Positions 26,530 through 34,365 of a stretch of DNA of 64,000 nt are shown piece by piece. This DNA is from Aestuariirhabdus sp049985285 (GTDB taxonomy: Bacteria > Pseudomonadota > Gammaproteobacteria > Pseudomonadales > Aestuariirhabdaceae): the NCBI RefSeq assembly GCF_049985285.1, contig NZ_JBNIEU010000001.1, forward strand, positions 496,001 through 560,000, in the 5' to 3' direction. The notes under the pieces were generated by a model. The model was given only the letters and a program-made list of their open reading frames with translations, was not told the DNA's origin and made no database searches. A program made the position numbers and the translations under genes. Every line of letters starts with the position of its first letter. The stretch's first letter is position 1.

Positions 26530-27189
26530 TCATGCCATGGGGGCGGCGGGGATCACATAGATAAAGATCGCCAAAAAATGACATAGCGCGCCACCCAGTA
26601 CAAACAGATGCCAGATCGCATGGTTATAGGGGATACGATGCCAAACATAGAAAATTACGCCGAGGCTATACACCACACCGCCCACCACCAGCAACACAAA
26701 GCCCACCCACTCCAGCTGCTCCGACAACTGGTAAACCACCAGCAACGACAGCCAGCCCATAGCCAGATAGGTCAGCACCGACACCACCTCAAACCGGTGG
26801 ATAAAGAAGGTCTTGAAGACAATTCCCACAAACGCCAGGCTCCAGATAGCAATCAATAGCCCGGTAGCCAGCGGACCGTCGAGGGTGATCAGCATAAAAG
26901 GGGTGTAGGTTCCGGCGATCAGCAGATAGATAGCGCAATGGTCGAGGACCTTGAATATCGCTTTGGCTTTATGGTGGGTAAACGCATGGTAAAGGGTTGA
27001 ACAAAGAAACAGCAGCACCAAACTACCACCATAGAGCGCGAGCCCCGTAATGGAGAGCGCATCAAGCACTCCCGCCGCCTCGACCATAAGAAGAGTCAGG
27101 CCGACAATCGCCGCGGCAGCGCCCATCCCATGGGAAATCGCATTGGCGACCTCCTCTCCCAAACTGTATGCCGCCGGGTTACTTCCCAT
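26530..27189 (-). CDS. trhA: TrhA / hemolysin III family membrane protein
   Basis: A 219-residue, seven-helix protein of the TrhA/YqfA (hemolysin III, PAQR-like) family. Family histidines are in NAISHGMGA, LCSTLYHAFTH, DHCAIYLLIAGTYTPF and NHAIWHLFVLGGA. TrhA homologues have been tied to membrane-lipid homeostasis rather than haemolysis. ATG at 27189 has GAGGA at seven bases; an in-frame start at 27216 is less likely. It is divergent from nikR across a 175-bp region. Confidence 0.9.
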   Translation of the reverse strand: MGSNPAAYSLGEEVANAISHGMGAAAAIVGLTLLMVEAAGVLDALSITGLALYGGSLVLLFLCSTLYHAFTHHKAKAIFKVLDHCAIYLLIAGTYTPFMLITLDGPLATGLLIAIWSLAFVGIVFKTFFIHRFEVVSVLTYLAMGWLSLLVVYQLSEQLEWVGFVLLVVGGVVYSLGVIFYVWHRIPYNHAIWHLFVLGGALCHFLAIFIYVIPAAPMA

Positions 27190-27364
27190 GGGACCATCCT
27201 CTATCGCGCAAAACACAACAATAACTCAGCCTATAGCAGATACCCCACCCTTTCAAACAGATGGCCTACCGATACCCTCTGCACGTTGCCGACCTCAGGA
27301 CCTACGATCAACACAACAGAGTATGCTAGGCTCTGCTGCGCCGGAACCACATAAGGGTCGAGCC

Positions 27365-27832
27365 GTGGAAAGAATATCAATATCGCTGGAAGAGGGACTG
27401 GTCGACCAGTTCGAACATTATTTACGCCAACGGGGCTATCGTAATCGCTCCGAAGCCATTCGAGACCTGATTCGCGACCGCCTGGAGACGGAAAGGGTAA
27501 CTCAGAAGAGATCCACCCACTGCGTAGGCACGCTCACCTACGTCTTCAATCATGAGGAACGGGAGCTGGCACGCCGCCTTACTCATGTGCAGCACCATCA
27601 CCACGACGTGGCGGTATCGACACTTCATGTCCATCTCGACCACGATAACTGCATGGAAACGGTAGTCCTCAACGGCCCCACCGATCAGGTGGAAGCCTTT
27701 GCCAACAGCATCATCTCCGAACCCGGGGTGCGCCACGGCAAGCTCAACCTGATCCCGGTGGACGTTGAAACCCAACGCCATCAACACGGCAGCGGCGCAC
27801 ACCAGCACACCCACAGCCGACCCCAGACCTGA
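27365..27832 (+). CDS. nikR: Nickel-responsive regulator NikR
   Basis: A 155-residue ribbon-helix-helix repressor with a C-terminal ACT domain. The start is GTG at 27365 (VERISISLEEGLVDQFEHYL), preceded by AAGGG; much longer in-frame ORFs upstream are not protein-like. The HTH stretch RSEAIRDLIRDRL is canonical. Nickel ligands are likely H in VQHHHHDV and the later HLDHDNC, where the cysteine of high-affinity NikR sits. The C-terminus is His-rich. It should repress the downstream nik transporter when Ni is abundant; a matching dyad is at 27874-27898. Confidence 0.92.
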   Translation: MERISISLEEGLVDQFEHYLRQRGYRNRSEAIRDLIRDRLETERVTQKRSTHCVGTLTYVFNHEERELARRLTHVQHHHHDVAVSTLHVHLDHDNCMETVVLNGPTDQVEAFANSIISEPGVRHGKLNLIPVDVETQRHQHGSGAHQHTHSRPQT

Positions 27833-27873
27833 CCGAGAGCAAGAGATAGACCGATTCACTGGCCCCAGGATGT

Positions 27874-27898
27874 TATTACGAATTAATATTTAGTAATA
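27874..27898. promoter_or_regulatory. Dyad TATTAC-N13-GTAATA, candidate NikR operator
   Basis: An interrupted palindrome lies between nikR and nikK, with half-sites 19 bp apart centre to centre. NikR sites are known as spaced inverted repeats bound by a ribbon-helix-helix tetramer. The right half also includes a TAATAT that could be a -10 box of the nik operon. The E. coli NikR half-site sequence is not conserved, so the assignment rests on position. Confidence 0.5.
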
Positions 27899-27931
27899 TC
27901 CTGTCCTTTCGACGCTGCCAATGGAACCCTC

Positions 27932-28720
27932 ATGCCGCTCCGGATCACCACCCTCCTGATTGCTTGCGCCCTGCTTGGTAACGGTTCGGCCCTGGCCCAC
28001 TTCCAGACCCTGATCCCCTCAACGGATATCGTGGAACGGCCCGACCAACAGCAACTGACCCTCGATCTGCGCTTCACCCACCCCATGAGTCAGGGCCCCG
28101 CCATGGAGATGGCCCCACCCACGCGTTTTGGCGTCCAGCTGGCGAACGGCGAGCAGCAGGACCTGCTTTCCAACCTCAACACCTACCGCGTCGACGGTCA
28201 CACCGCTTACAACAGCACATTGCCAATTCGCCGCCCAGGCGATCACCTGTTTTATCTCCAACCTGCGCCCTACTGGGAAGCGTCCGAAGGGGTGATGATC
28301 ATTCACTACACCAAGGTGGTTGTTGACGCCTATGCAGGCGAATCCGGGTGGGAGCAACAGGTCGGCTTTCCGGTGGAGATCGAGCCCCTGACTCGCCCCT
28401 ACGGCCTGTGGCAAGGCAACCTGTTTACTGGCGTGGTCCGCAAGAACGGGCAACCCGTGCCTTTCGCCACCGTCGAGGTAGAGTGGCTTAACAATGGCAG
28501 TGTGCAGGCCTCTACCGATGCCTTCGTGACCCAACAACTCAAGGCGGATGCCAACGGTACCTTCAGCTACAGTATGCCTTTCGCTGGCTGGTGGGGGTTC
28601 GCTGCACTGATCGAAGCCGACGAGCAACTACCCGGCCCAAACGCCCAGCCAGTACCCGTCGAAGAGGGTGGCCTGATCTGGGTTCATGCCCGCCCACTGC
28701 CCACCATCGAGCAGCCCTGA
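27932..28720 (+). CDS. nikK: Nickel ECF transporter accessory protein NikK (DUF4198)
   Basis: A 262-residue exported protein with a signal peptide ending SALAHFQTL and a DUF4198 domain (HFQTLIPSTD near the mature N-terminus, LFYLQPAPYWEASEG, and GLWQGNLFTGVVRKNGQPVP). The mature N-terminal His is typical. NikK with NikM, L, Q and O forms nickel ECF-type importers. The protein acts in the periplasm, delivering or screening Ni2+. It is the first gene of the five-gene nik operon. The nikM start follows within 30 bp. Confidence 0.87.
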   Translation: MPLRITTLLIACALLGNGSALAHFQTLIPSTDIVERPDQQQLTLDLRFTHPMSQGPAMEMAPPTRFGVQLANGEQQDLLSNLNTYRVDGHTAYNSTLPIRRPGDHLFYLQPAPYWEASEGVMIIHYTKVVVDAYAGESGWEQQVGFPVEIEPLTRPYGLWQGNLFTGVVRKNGQPVPFATVEVEWLNNGSVQASTDAFVTQQLKADANGTFSYSMPFAGWWGFAALIEADEQLPGPNAQPVPVEEGGLIWVHARPLPTIEQP

Positions 28721-28748
28721 GCGCTCGCTTCGCAGCAAGGAGAACCCC

Positions 28749-29369
28749 ATCGCCCATATCCCCGACGGAGTCCTGAGCGCACCGGTGCTTATCACCGGCG
28801 CCCTGCTGAGTACCGCTGCCGTGGCCTGGGGCGTGCGCAAGCTCGACTACGACCGAATCCCCCAGGCAGCAGTGCTGGCGGCGGCGTTTTTTGTCAGCTC
28901 TCTACTGAGCGTACCCATCGGCCCCAGTAGCGTCCATCTGCTACTCAATGGGCTGATGGGACTGGTGCTGGGCTGGAGCGCCCTCCCCACCATCGCCGTC
29001 GCGCTATTGATGCAGGCGATCTTCTTTGGCTATGGCGGCCTGTTGGTATTGGGCAACAACATCCTCAATGTCGGCCTGCCCGCACTGGCCTGCGCTTTGC
29101 TTCTAGGACCCTGGCTACGTCACGCCAAAGGCAAGCAGGGGTTTCTGATTGGCGCGTTGGCGGGCGCCGGCGGCGTAGTGATGACCGGCGCGTTTTTGTG
29201 TACCTCACTCGCCCTCAGCGGGCCCGATTTCGTGCCCGCCGCCCGAGTAATCCTGATCACCTACCTCCCCTTGATGGCGGTTGAAGCTGCTATCACCGGC
29301 TTCGCCGTCGCCTTTATCCTGAGGGTTTCCCCGGAGCTCATCTTAACCCCGAGACCTCACCATGAGTAA
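28749..29369 (+). CDS. nikM: Nickel ECF transporter substrate-specific component NikM, apparent ATC start
   Basis: A CbiM/NikM integral membrane component (about six to seven helices) that binds nickel. Family members start M-H-I-P-D-G or M-A-H-I-P-D-G, and the N-terminal Met/His region forms part of the metal site. Here no ATG, GTG or TTG precedes A-H-I-P-D-G-V-L in frame after the nikK stop. Instead ATC at 28749 stands six bases after AAGGAG. The only ATG (28686) is inside nikK and would add a non-family, Pro/Ser-rich tail of 21 residues. ATC gives 206 residues, a normal size. It overlaps nikL by eight bases. Confidence 0.85.
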   Translation: MAHIPDGVLSAPVLITGALLSTAAVAWGVRKLDYDRIPQAAVLAAAFFVSSLLSVPIGPSSVHLLLNGLMGLVLGWSALPTIAVALLMQAIFFGYGGLLVLGNNILNVGLPALACALLLGPWLRHAKGKQGFLIGALAGAGGVVMTGAFLCTSLALSGPDFVPAARVILITYLPLMAVEAAITGFAVAFILRVSPELILTPRPHHE

Positions 29370-29901
29370 GCATTTACTTGCATTATTCAGCCTGTCGCTG
29401 CTGAGTTTTCCGACCCACGCCCACCTGCTGAAGGTGTTCGCCTACGGCGCTGGCGAGCGGATCGAAGGCAGCGTTTACTTTGCCGGCGGAGAGCCGGTAT
29501 CCGGCGCAGCTATCTCGCTGTTTGATGCAGCGGGAACCTCGCTGGCCGCCGACACCCTCAGTGACACCGAGGGCAACTTCAGCCTCATCCGACCCAGCAC
29601 CAGCGCTCATCGCGTGCAAGCGAGCACCGGTGATGGCCACGTCGCCCAATGGCAACTGGCCAGCGCCTCCCCCGCCCCGGACAGGACGGTGTCCCAGCCC
29701 GCAGGGAGAGCCGGAGAGAGCGCGCCAAATGAACTGGAAAGACGGGTAGAACGGGCGGTCGCCAGGCAGATCGGCCCCCTGCGACTGGAGCTGCAGCAGC
29801 AAGCATCCCGGGCACGCCTCAGCGACCTCCTCGGCGGCCTTGGCACCCTGCTCGGTATCGCCGGAGCCCTGCTCTGGTGGCGTAGCCGGCAGCCTCGGTA
29901 A
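29362..29901 (+). CDS. nikL: Nickel ECF transporter accessory protein NikL
   Basis: A 179-residue NikL protein. It has an N-terminal signal peptide followed by HAHLLKVFAYGAGERIEGSVYF, the NikL hallmark, a beta-sandwich part with GEPVSGAAISLFDAAG, a proline/serine-rich and coiled-coil stretch, and one C-terminal membrane helix (GTLLGIAGALLWW). NikL cooperates with NikM in the membrane and periplasm. Start ATG overlaps the nikM end and the stop shares one base with nikQ (TAATG), showing coupled translation. Confidence 0.88.
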   Translation: MSKHLLALFSLSLLSFPTHAHLLKVFAYGAGERIEGSVYFAGGEPVSGAAISLFDAAGTSLAADTLSDTEGNFSLIRPSTSAHRVQASTGDGHVAQWQLASASPAPDRTVSQPAGRAGESAPNELERRVERAVARQIGPLRLELQQQASRARLSDLLGGLGTLLGIAGALLWWRSRQPR

Positions 29902-30662
29902 TGAACAGACTGCAGCTGCGCGCCGATGCCGACCTCCGCCCGTGGCTAGCACTCCGCGATCCCCGGGCACGATTGTTGGCGGCCCTGTTACTGGCTTCAA
30001 CTGTCGTTTCCCTCAGCCACCCGCTCCCCCTGCTGGCCAGCTTGCTGTTCGCGCTCTCGCTGGCACTGGCCAGTGGCCTGCCAACCCCGCTCCTGTTACG
30101 GCGATTGCTGGCACTGGAGGGGTTTATGCTGGTGCTGGTCATCATGCTTCCCTTTAGCGTACCGGGAGACCCCGTTCTGCACCTCGGTCCCCTCACCGCC
30201 AGCGAAGCCGGAGCCGAACGCGCACTCGTCATTTTGCTCAAAGCCAACGCGGTCGTAATTGGACTATTAACCCTGGCCGGAACCCTGGAGCCGGTGGTGT
30301 TGGGTCACGCCTTGGCGCGCCTGAGGGTTCCCGATAAGCTGGTGCATCTGTTGCTTTTTACGGTGCGCTACATCGACCTGCTGTTCGACGAATATCGACG
30401 CCTGCGCCTGGCCATGCGCGCCCGCGCCTTTGTTCCCGGCAGCAACCGCCATACCTGGCGCAGTTACGGTTCCCTCATCGGCATGCTGCTGGTAAGAAGC
30501 CTTGAACGCTCACAGCGAATACTCGCAGCCATGAAATGTCGCGGTTTTAACAACCGCCTGTTTCTTGTCGATCCCAGCCGCTGGCACCCTGCCGACACCG
30601 GCTTTTTGATACTCTCAATCCTGCCCATGGCGGGGCTGTTACTACTGGAGTGGTCGCTATGA
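29901..30662 (+). CDS. nikQ: Nickel ECF transporter T component NikQ (CbiQ family)
   Basis: A 253-residue CbiQ-type transmembrane T component. It has several hydrophobic helices, the conserved MRARAFVPG and MKCRGFNNR coupling motifs that contact the ATPase, and SHPLPLLASLLFALS in the N-terminal membrane part. It should bridge NikM and NikO. Its start shares one base with the nikL stop and its end overlaps nikO by four bases. Confidence 0.92.
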   Translation: MNRLQLRADADLRPWLALRDPRARLLAALLLASTVVSLSHPLPLLASLLFALSLALASGLPTPLLLRRLLALEGFMLVLVIMLPFSVPGDPVLHLGPLTASEAGAERALVILLKANAVVIGLLTLAGTLEPVVLGHALARLRVPDKLVHLLLFTVRYIDLLFDEYRRLRLAMRARAFVPGSNRHTWRSYGSLIGMLLVRSLERSQRILAAMKCRGFNNRLFLVDPSRWHPADTGFLILSILPMAGLLLLEWSL

Positions 30663-31441
30663 GCGATGCCTTGGTTCGATTACACGACGTTAGCTTCGGC
30701 TACGGCAATCGCGCCGTATTGGAGCGCGTCAACCTTGAGGTTCGGGCCACAGAGCGAGTCGCACTGGTCGGCGATAATGGCGCTGGCAAGACCAGCCTGC
30801 TGCAACTCATAGTGGGGCTGCACCAACCCAGCGGTGGCGAGATCACCGCTTTCGGCCGCAGCCGCCGCAGCGAGTCCGATTTTCGCGAGGTGCGAGCCAA
30901 CGCCGGGCTGCTATTTCAGGACAGCGACGACCAGCTATTTTGTCCTACTGTATTGGAAGATGTCGCCTTTGGCCCGCTGAATCTGGGACGCAGCGAGGCA
31001 GAGGCCGCCATGATGGCCGAACGCACGCTGGCACAGCTGGGATTGGAAAAGCTGTCCGACCGCATCACCCACAAACTTTCCGGTGGTGAAAAGCGCATGG
31101 TGGCGCTGGCCGGCGTGCTGGCAATGGAGCCCCAGCTATTACTTATGGATGAACCCACCAACGGACTCGATGCCAAAGCGGAACAGCGACTGCTGGAGCA
31201 CCTCGAACAGCTGCCGCTGGCGATGCTGTTCGTCTCCCACGACCGGCGGGTGGTAGAACGCCTGGCCACTCGTGCGGTGATGCTGCAGGATCGCACCCTG
31301 TGCGAGGCCGTGATGCACGACCACCCCCATGTGCATACCCATTCGCACCTGCATATCCACGCCAGCGGCGTGGCGGCAGACCATGACCACCAAAAAACCA
31401 CGCCGCCTCACGATGACCACCATGGAACGGGGAACGCCTGA
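30659..31441 (+). CDS. nikO: Nickel ECF transporter ATPase NikO
   Basis: A 260-residue ABC ATPase. Walker A is GDNGAGKTS, the signature is LSGGEKRM, Walker B is LLLMDEPTNGLD, and the H-loop is FVSHDRRV. The start overlaps the nikQ stop as ATGA. The C-terminal roughly 40 residues are strongly His/Asp-rich (H-D-H-P-H-V-H-T-H-S-H-L-H-I-H then further HDDHH). This tail probably binds or buffers nickel. Powering nickel uptake is inferred from the complete operon nikKMLQO. Confidence 0.94.
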   Translation: MSDALVRLHDVSFGYGNRAVLERVNLEVRATERVALVGDNGAGKTSLLQLIVGLHQPSGGEITAFGRSRRSESDFREVRANAGLLFQDSDDQLFCPTVLEDVAFGPLNLGRSEAEAAMMAERTLAQLGLEKLSDRITHKLSGGEKRMVALAGVLAMEPQLLLMDEPTNGLDAKAEQRLLEHLEQLPLAMLFVSHDRRVVERLATRAVMLQDRTLCEAVMHDHPHVHTHSHLHIHASGVAADHDHQKTTPPHDDHHGTGNA

Positions 31442-31456
31442 GTCATCCACCGGCTC

Positions 31457-31840
31457 TCAAACGGGTGGCGGCCACAACAAAAATACCGCCGCGATAACCA
31501 ACTCCACAACCAGATACAGCTGGCTCATCGCGCCCGGCACTCCATCTGCCCATAGCGAATATCCTCGCCCCAGCGCTGACACCGCCAGCACTGCCCCGAT
31601 CGCCATCACCAGAAGCCGTGCATTGTCGAGATCCACGCAGGCCCACAGCGCCAGCAGCCCGACTCCCACCATCATCCCGTGAAGCGCCCGAAACTGGTTC
31701 TTTCCATCCGCTGTTTCCAGCGCCAACCCTGGCGTCCCGGGCGGCACCCTTAACAGCTCGACCAATCCAGGCAACACCAGGCTAAGCGCGAGGGATCCGA
31801 GCAGCCCGTAAAGCACCAGTTTATGTAGCAAAATCATCAA
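31457..31840 (-). CDS. DUF4345-like small membrane protein
   Basis: A 127-residue membrane protein with about four hydrophobic helices. The loop NQFRALHGMMVGVGLLALWA and YSLWADGVPG recall DUF4345 proteins. Function is unknown. It is on the minus strand between the plus-strand nik operon and the plus-strand GT9-like gene, converging on nikO with a 15-bp gap. Family assignment is tentative. Confidence 0.6.
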   Translation of the reverse strand: MMILLHKLVLYGLLGSLALSLVLPGLVELLRVPPGTPGLALETADGKNQFRALHGMMVGVGLLALWACVDLDNARLLVMAIGAVLAVSALGRGYSLWADGVPGAMSQLYLVVELVIAAVFLLWPPPV

Positions 31841-31961
31841 TCTCCTCCAGCGCTAGCGGGTGCGGGGGGATCCACTGGGAGCAGAATCCCCGCTTTCTTC
31901 TAAAATAAGCAACAGACAGCGCCCCCCTGCCGGCGGCGCTCCTCAATGGCGGAGGCACGCT

Positions 31962-32963
31962 ATGCGGCAACTGATTCTGAGGAACTTCCAGTCGCCGGGA
32001 GACATTGTCATGCTGACCGCCGCCCTGCGCGATCTGCACGCCCACTATCCGGACCAGTTCCTGACGGATGTTCGCACCCCCTGCCCCGAGCTGTGGCAGC
32101 ACAACCCCTATCTCACACCGCTGTCCGAAGACGATCCGGAGGTCGACGTTATCGACTGCCACTACCCCTTGATCAGCCATAGCAACCAGCGCCCCTACCA
32201 TTTTATCCATGGCTTCATCGACTTTCTTAACCAGCACCTGCACCTGTCGATCAAACCCACCCTGTTTAAAGGGGATATCCACCTCAGCGAAAACGAAACG
32301 CGATGGATCTCTCAGGTACAGGAGATCACGGTCGAACCGATCCCGTTCTGGATCCTGGTCGCAGGCGGAAAATACGATTACACGATCAAATGGTGGGACG
32401 CGACGCGGTTCCAACAGGTGGTCGATCACTTTCGGGGACGACTGCTGTTCGTACAAATAGGGGAGCAAAGCCACCATCACCCCCGCCTCACCGGCACCCT
32501 CAATCTATGCGGGCAGACCCAGTTACGCCAGCTCGTTCGCCTTATGTATCACGCCGCGGGGGTGCTCTGCCCCGTCACGTTGGCGATGCATCTGGCGGCG
32601 GCGGTAGAGGTGCCAGCCGGGCGCCTGAAGAATCGTCCCTGTGTCGTGGTCGCCGGCGGGCGCGAGCCGCCTCACTGGGAGGCATACCCCCACCACCAAT
32701 ACCTGCACACCCTCGGCGCCCTACCCTGTTGCGATGATGGTGGTTGCTGGCGCTCGCGCACCCGCCCTTTGGGGGATGGCGATGAAAAAGACCTACCGCA
32801 GCACCTGTGCCTGGATGTAGTCAATGAGCTGCCCCACTGCATGGATATGATCAGGGCGGAGGATGTCATCCTGAGCATCGAACGCTACCTGTCTGGCACC
32901 GCTTGCGGTCTGCTCTGTGCGGCGCAAGCGGCACGGGTTCAAGCGCTGACAAGCCCTCGTTAG
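31962..32963 (+). CDS. GT9-like glycosyltransferase (ADP-heptose transferase fold)
   Basis: A 333-residue GT-B-like protein. The N-terminus RNFQSPGDIVMLTAALRDLH is the GT9 nucleotide-fold start, and later CPVTLAMHLAAAVEV matches the C-terminal donor-site block of heptosyltransferases. The C-terminal quarter is unusual: ALPCCDDGGCWRSRTRPLGD is a Cys-rich stretch not found in LPS heptosyltransferases. ATG at 31962 has GGAGG at good spacing, and upstream in-frame extension is unlikely. Donor and acceptor are unknown. It converges with the polyserine protein gene with only 9 bp between the ends. Confidence 0.78.
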   Translation: MRQLILRNFQSPGDIVMLTAALRDLHAHYPDQFLTDVRTPCPELWQHNPYLTPLSEDDPEVDVIDCHYPLISHSNQRPYHFIHGFIDFLNQHLHLSIKPTLFKGDIHLSENETRWISQVQEITVEPIPFWILVAGGKYDYTIKWWDATRFQQVVDHFRGRLLFVQIGEQSHHHPRLTGTLNLCGQTQLRQLVRLMYHAAGVLCPVTLAMHLAAAVEVPAGRLKNRPCVVVAGGREPPHWEAYPHHQYLHTLGALPCCDDGGCWRSRTRPLGDGDEKDLPQHLCLDVVNELPHCMDMIRAEDVILSIERYLSGTACGLLCAAQAARVQALTSPR

Positions 32964-32972
32964 TCGCCTGCA

Positions 32973-34172
32973 TCAGCGCGCTCGACAGCTGCAGCGATAC
33001 TCCATCTCTTCGCTGTATTTCAAGCTACCACCATGGATGATGCCGGCGTCGGCCCAATGCTCCGACGTGCCTTTTCGACGCCACAACAAAATACAGCGCT
33101 TACCCGGAGGGCAGTGCTCACTGCCCTTGCACCGTACCCACCATCCAAACCACCAGTGGTACTCCACCTCACAATGACCACCCACCATGGGCGGTGGAAT
33201 AATGATCACCTCCGACGAGCTACTGGAAGAGGAGCTCGGCAAGGGAGTCGGCGAGCTACTGCTCGATGAACCCGGGGAGCTGGAACTGGAGCCTGGCAGG
33301 CTCGACGAAGAGGATCCAGGCAGGGAGGAGCTGGAGGGGCCTGACGACGGAACCGGAGGGACCGGCACGCCTGGAGGTTGGGGTGGAACCGGAGGCCATA
33401 TTGGCGGTATCGGAGGGGTTGTACCGTGTACCCAGCGCCACAACCATTGCCACAAACCAAGGAACCAGGGCAGCTCAAAAAGCCATGGAAACTGCAGGCC
33501 AAACCAGGTCATCCAGACCAGTATCCAAAAAGCGGCGATCGCTCCGAAACTGAGTATCCAGCGCGCGATCGTTTGCAACCACCCCCACCAATCAACGCTG
33601 GTTCCTCCTCCCGACGAGCTACTGGAACCCGACGAGCTACTGGAACCCGACGAGCTGCTGGAACCCGATGAACTGCTGGAACCCGATGAGCTGCTGGAAC
33701 CCGACGAGCTGCTGGACCCCGATGAGCTGCTGGAACCCGACGAGCTGCTGGAACCCGATGAACTGCTGGAACCCGACGAGCTGCTGGAACTCGATGAGCT
33801 ACTGGAACTCGACGACGAACTGGAAGCAGCAGGGGGAGGGCCGGCATGACGACACAGCGCGCGACCGTATTCAGGGTGGGTCGGATCGACGATCTCTCCG
33901 CAGGCGATCTCATTGCCACGGCCGCTACAACTCTGCGCATGGGGGCTATGGGCACCGAACCCACACACCGGAAGGTCATGAACATGGTCGTGTTGACCCG
34001 GCGGAGTCGCGGGCCCGGCACGATGGCGGCACAACGCCTTGCCAAAGTCAGGATGGGCCGGATCGACGATTTCGCCGCAGGCGATCTCATCGCCAAGCCC
34101 GGCACAACTGGGGTCGTGGGGGTTGTGGGCACCAAAGCCGCACACCGGCAGGTCGTGAATATGGTCAGCCAT
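32973..34172 (-). CDS. Polyserine-linker membrane protein with two Cys/His-rich repeats
   Basis: A 399-residue mosaic protein I cannot assign to a family. Residues 4-50 and 63-109 are near-identical repeats (H-D-L-P-V-C-G-F-G-A-H ... A-C-G-E-I-V-D-P-x-H-P ... A-L-C-R-H). A serine-rich stretch follows with repeated SSSSSG units, then a Trp-rich pair of hydrophobic segments, a Pro-rich and second polyserine linker, and a C-terminal Cys-rich domain. No signal peptide precedes the repeats. Each N-terminal repeat has four Cys and several His, suggesting metal binding (inference). The SSSSSG tract is encoded by an 18-bp tandem repeat. A long open frame on the other strand is only its shadow. Confidence 0.75.
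   Translation of the reverse strand: MADHIHDLPVCGFGAHNPHDPSCAGLGDEIACGEIVDPAHPDFGKALCRHRAGPATPPGQHDHVHDLPVCGFGAHSPHAQSCSGRGNEIACGEIVDPTHPEYGRALCRHAGPPPAASSSSSSSSSSSSSSSSSGSSSSSGSSSSSGSSSSSGSSSSSGSSSSSGSSSSSGSSSSSGSSSSSGSSSSSGGGTSVDWWGWLQTIARWILSFGAIAAFWILVWMTWFGLQFPWLFELPWFLGLWQWLWRWVHGTTPPIPPIWPPVPPQPPGVPVPPVPSSGPSSSSLPGSSSSSLPGSSSSSPGSSSSSSPTPLPSSSSSSSSEVIIIPPPMVGGHCEVEYHWWFGWWVRCKGSEHCPPGKRCILLWRRKGTSEHWADAGIIHGGSLKYSEEMEYRCSCRAR
33613..33828. repeat. 18-bp tandem repeat, about 12 units
   Basis: Units read GACGAGCTGCTGGAACCC on the plus strand with a few synonymous-looking changes, and the last unit is degenerate. On the minus strand each encodes GSSSSS, the linker of the polyserine protein. 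The tract should vary in copy number by slippage. Confidence 0.92.
33846..33986 (-). repeat. Second Cys/His-rich 47-residue coding repeat
   Basis: Encodes residues 63-109 of the polyserine protein and closely matches residues 4-50 at protein level, with base changes between the copies. The pair is an internal duplication with a 12-residue spacer. Confidence 0.85.
34023..34163 (-). repeat. First Cys/His-rich 47-residue coding repeat
   Basis: Encodes residues 4-50 of the polyserine protein; partner of the repeat at 33846-33986. Cysteines and histidines are kept in both copies. Confidence 0.85.
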
Positions 34173-34365
34173 GGGAAGCTACCCCTTCGCCAGGTTGGGG
34201 ATCACTGCAGGAGATCGAGGGTCGCGCATTCAATTCATGAGCATAGGACAGTATAGCCAATAAATAGATGAGCAGTCGGCGGGCGCGCACGGGGTCAACT
34301 CACCGCGCCGCGCCGCGCCGTCCCGTGCCGGTTTTGCAAGGGATGGAACCGCTCCTGTTTTACGG

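Noticed and set aside
27050..27364. Long N-terminal extension of nikR
   Set aside because: The in-frame upstream reading is Ser/Pro/Thr-rich, overlaps the trhA promoter and gene, and lacks a ribosome site. GTG at 27365 gives the family N-terminus.
33613..33828. CRISPR array
   Set aside because: The repeats are contiguous 18-bp coding units without spacers.
33187..33849. 220-residue open frame on the plus strand with repeated EPDELL
   Set aside because: It is the complement of the 18-bp repeat in the polyserine gene. The minus frame has duplicated Cys/His modules and a proper start; the plus frame has no ribosome site or domain.
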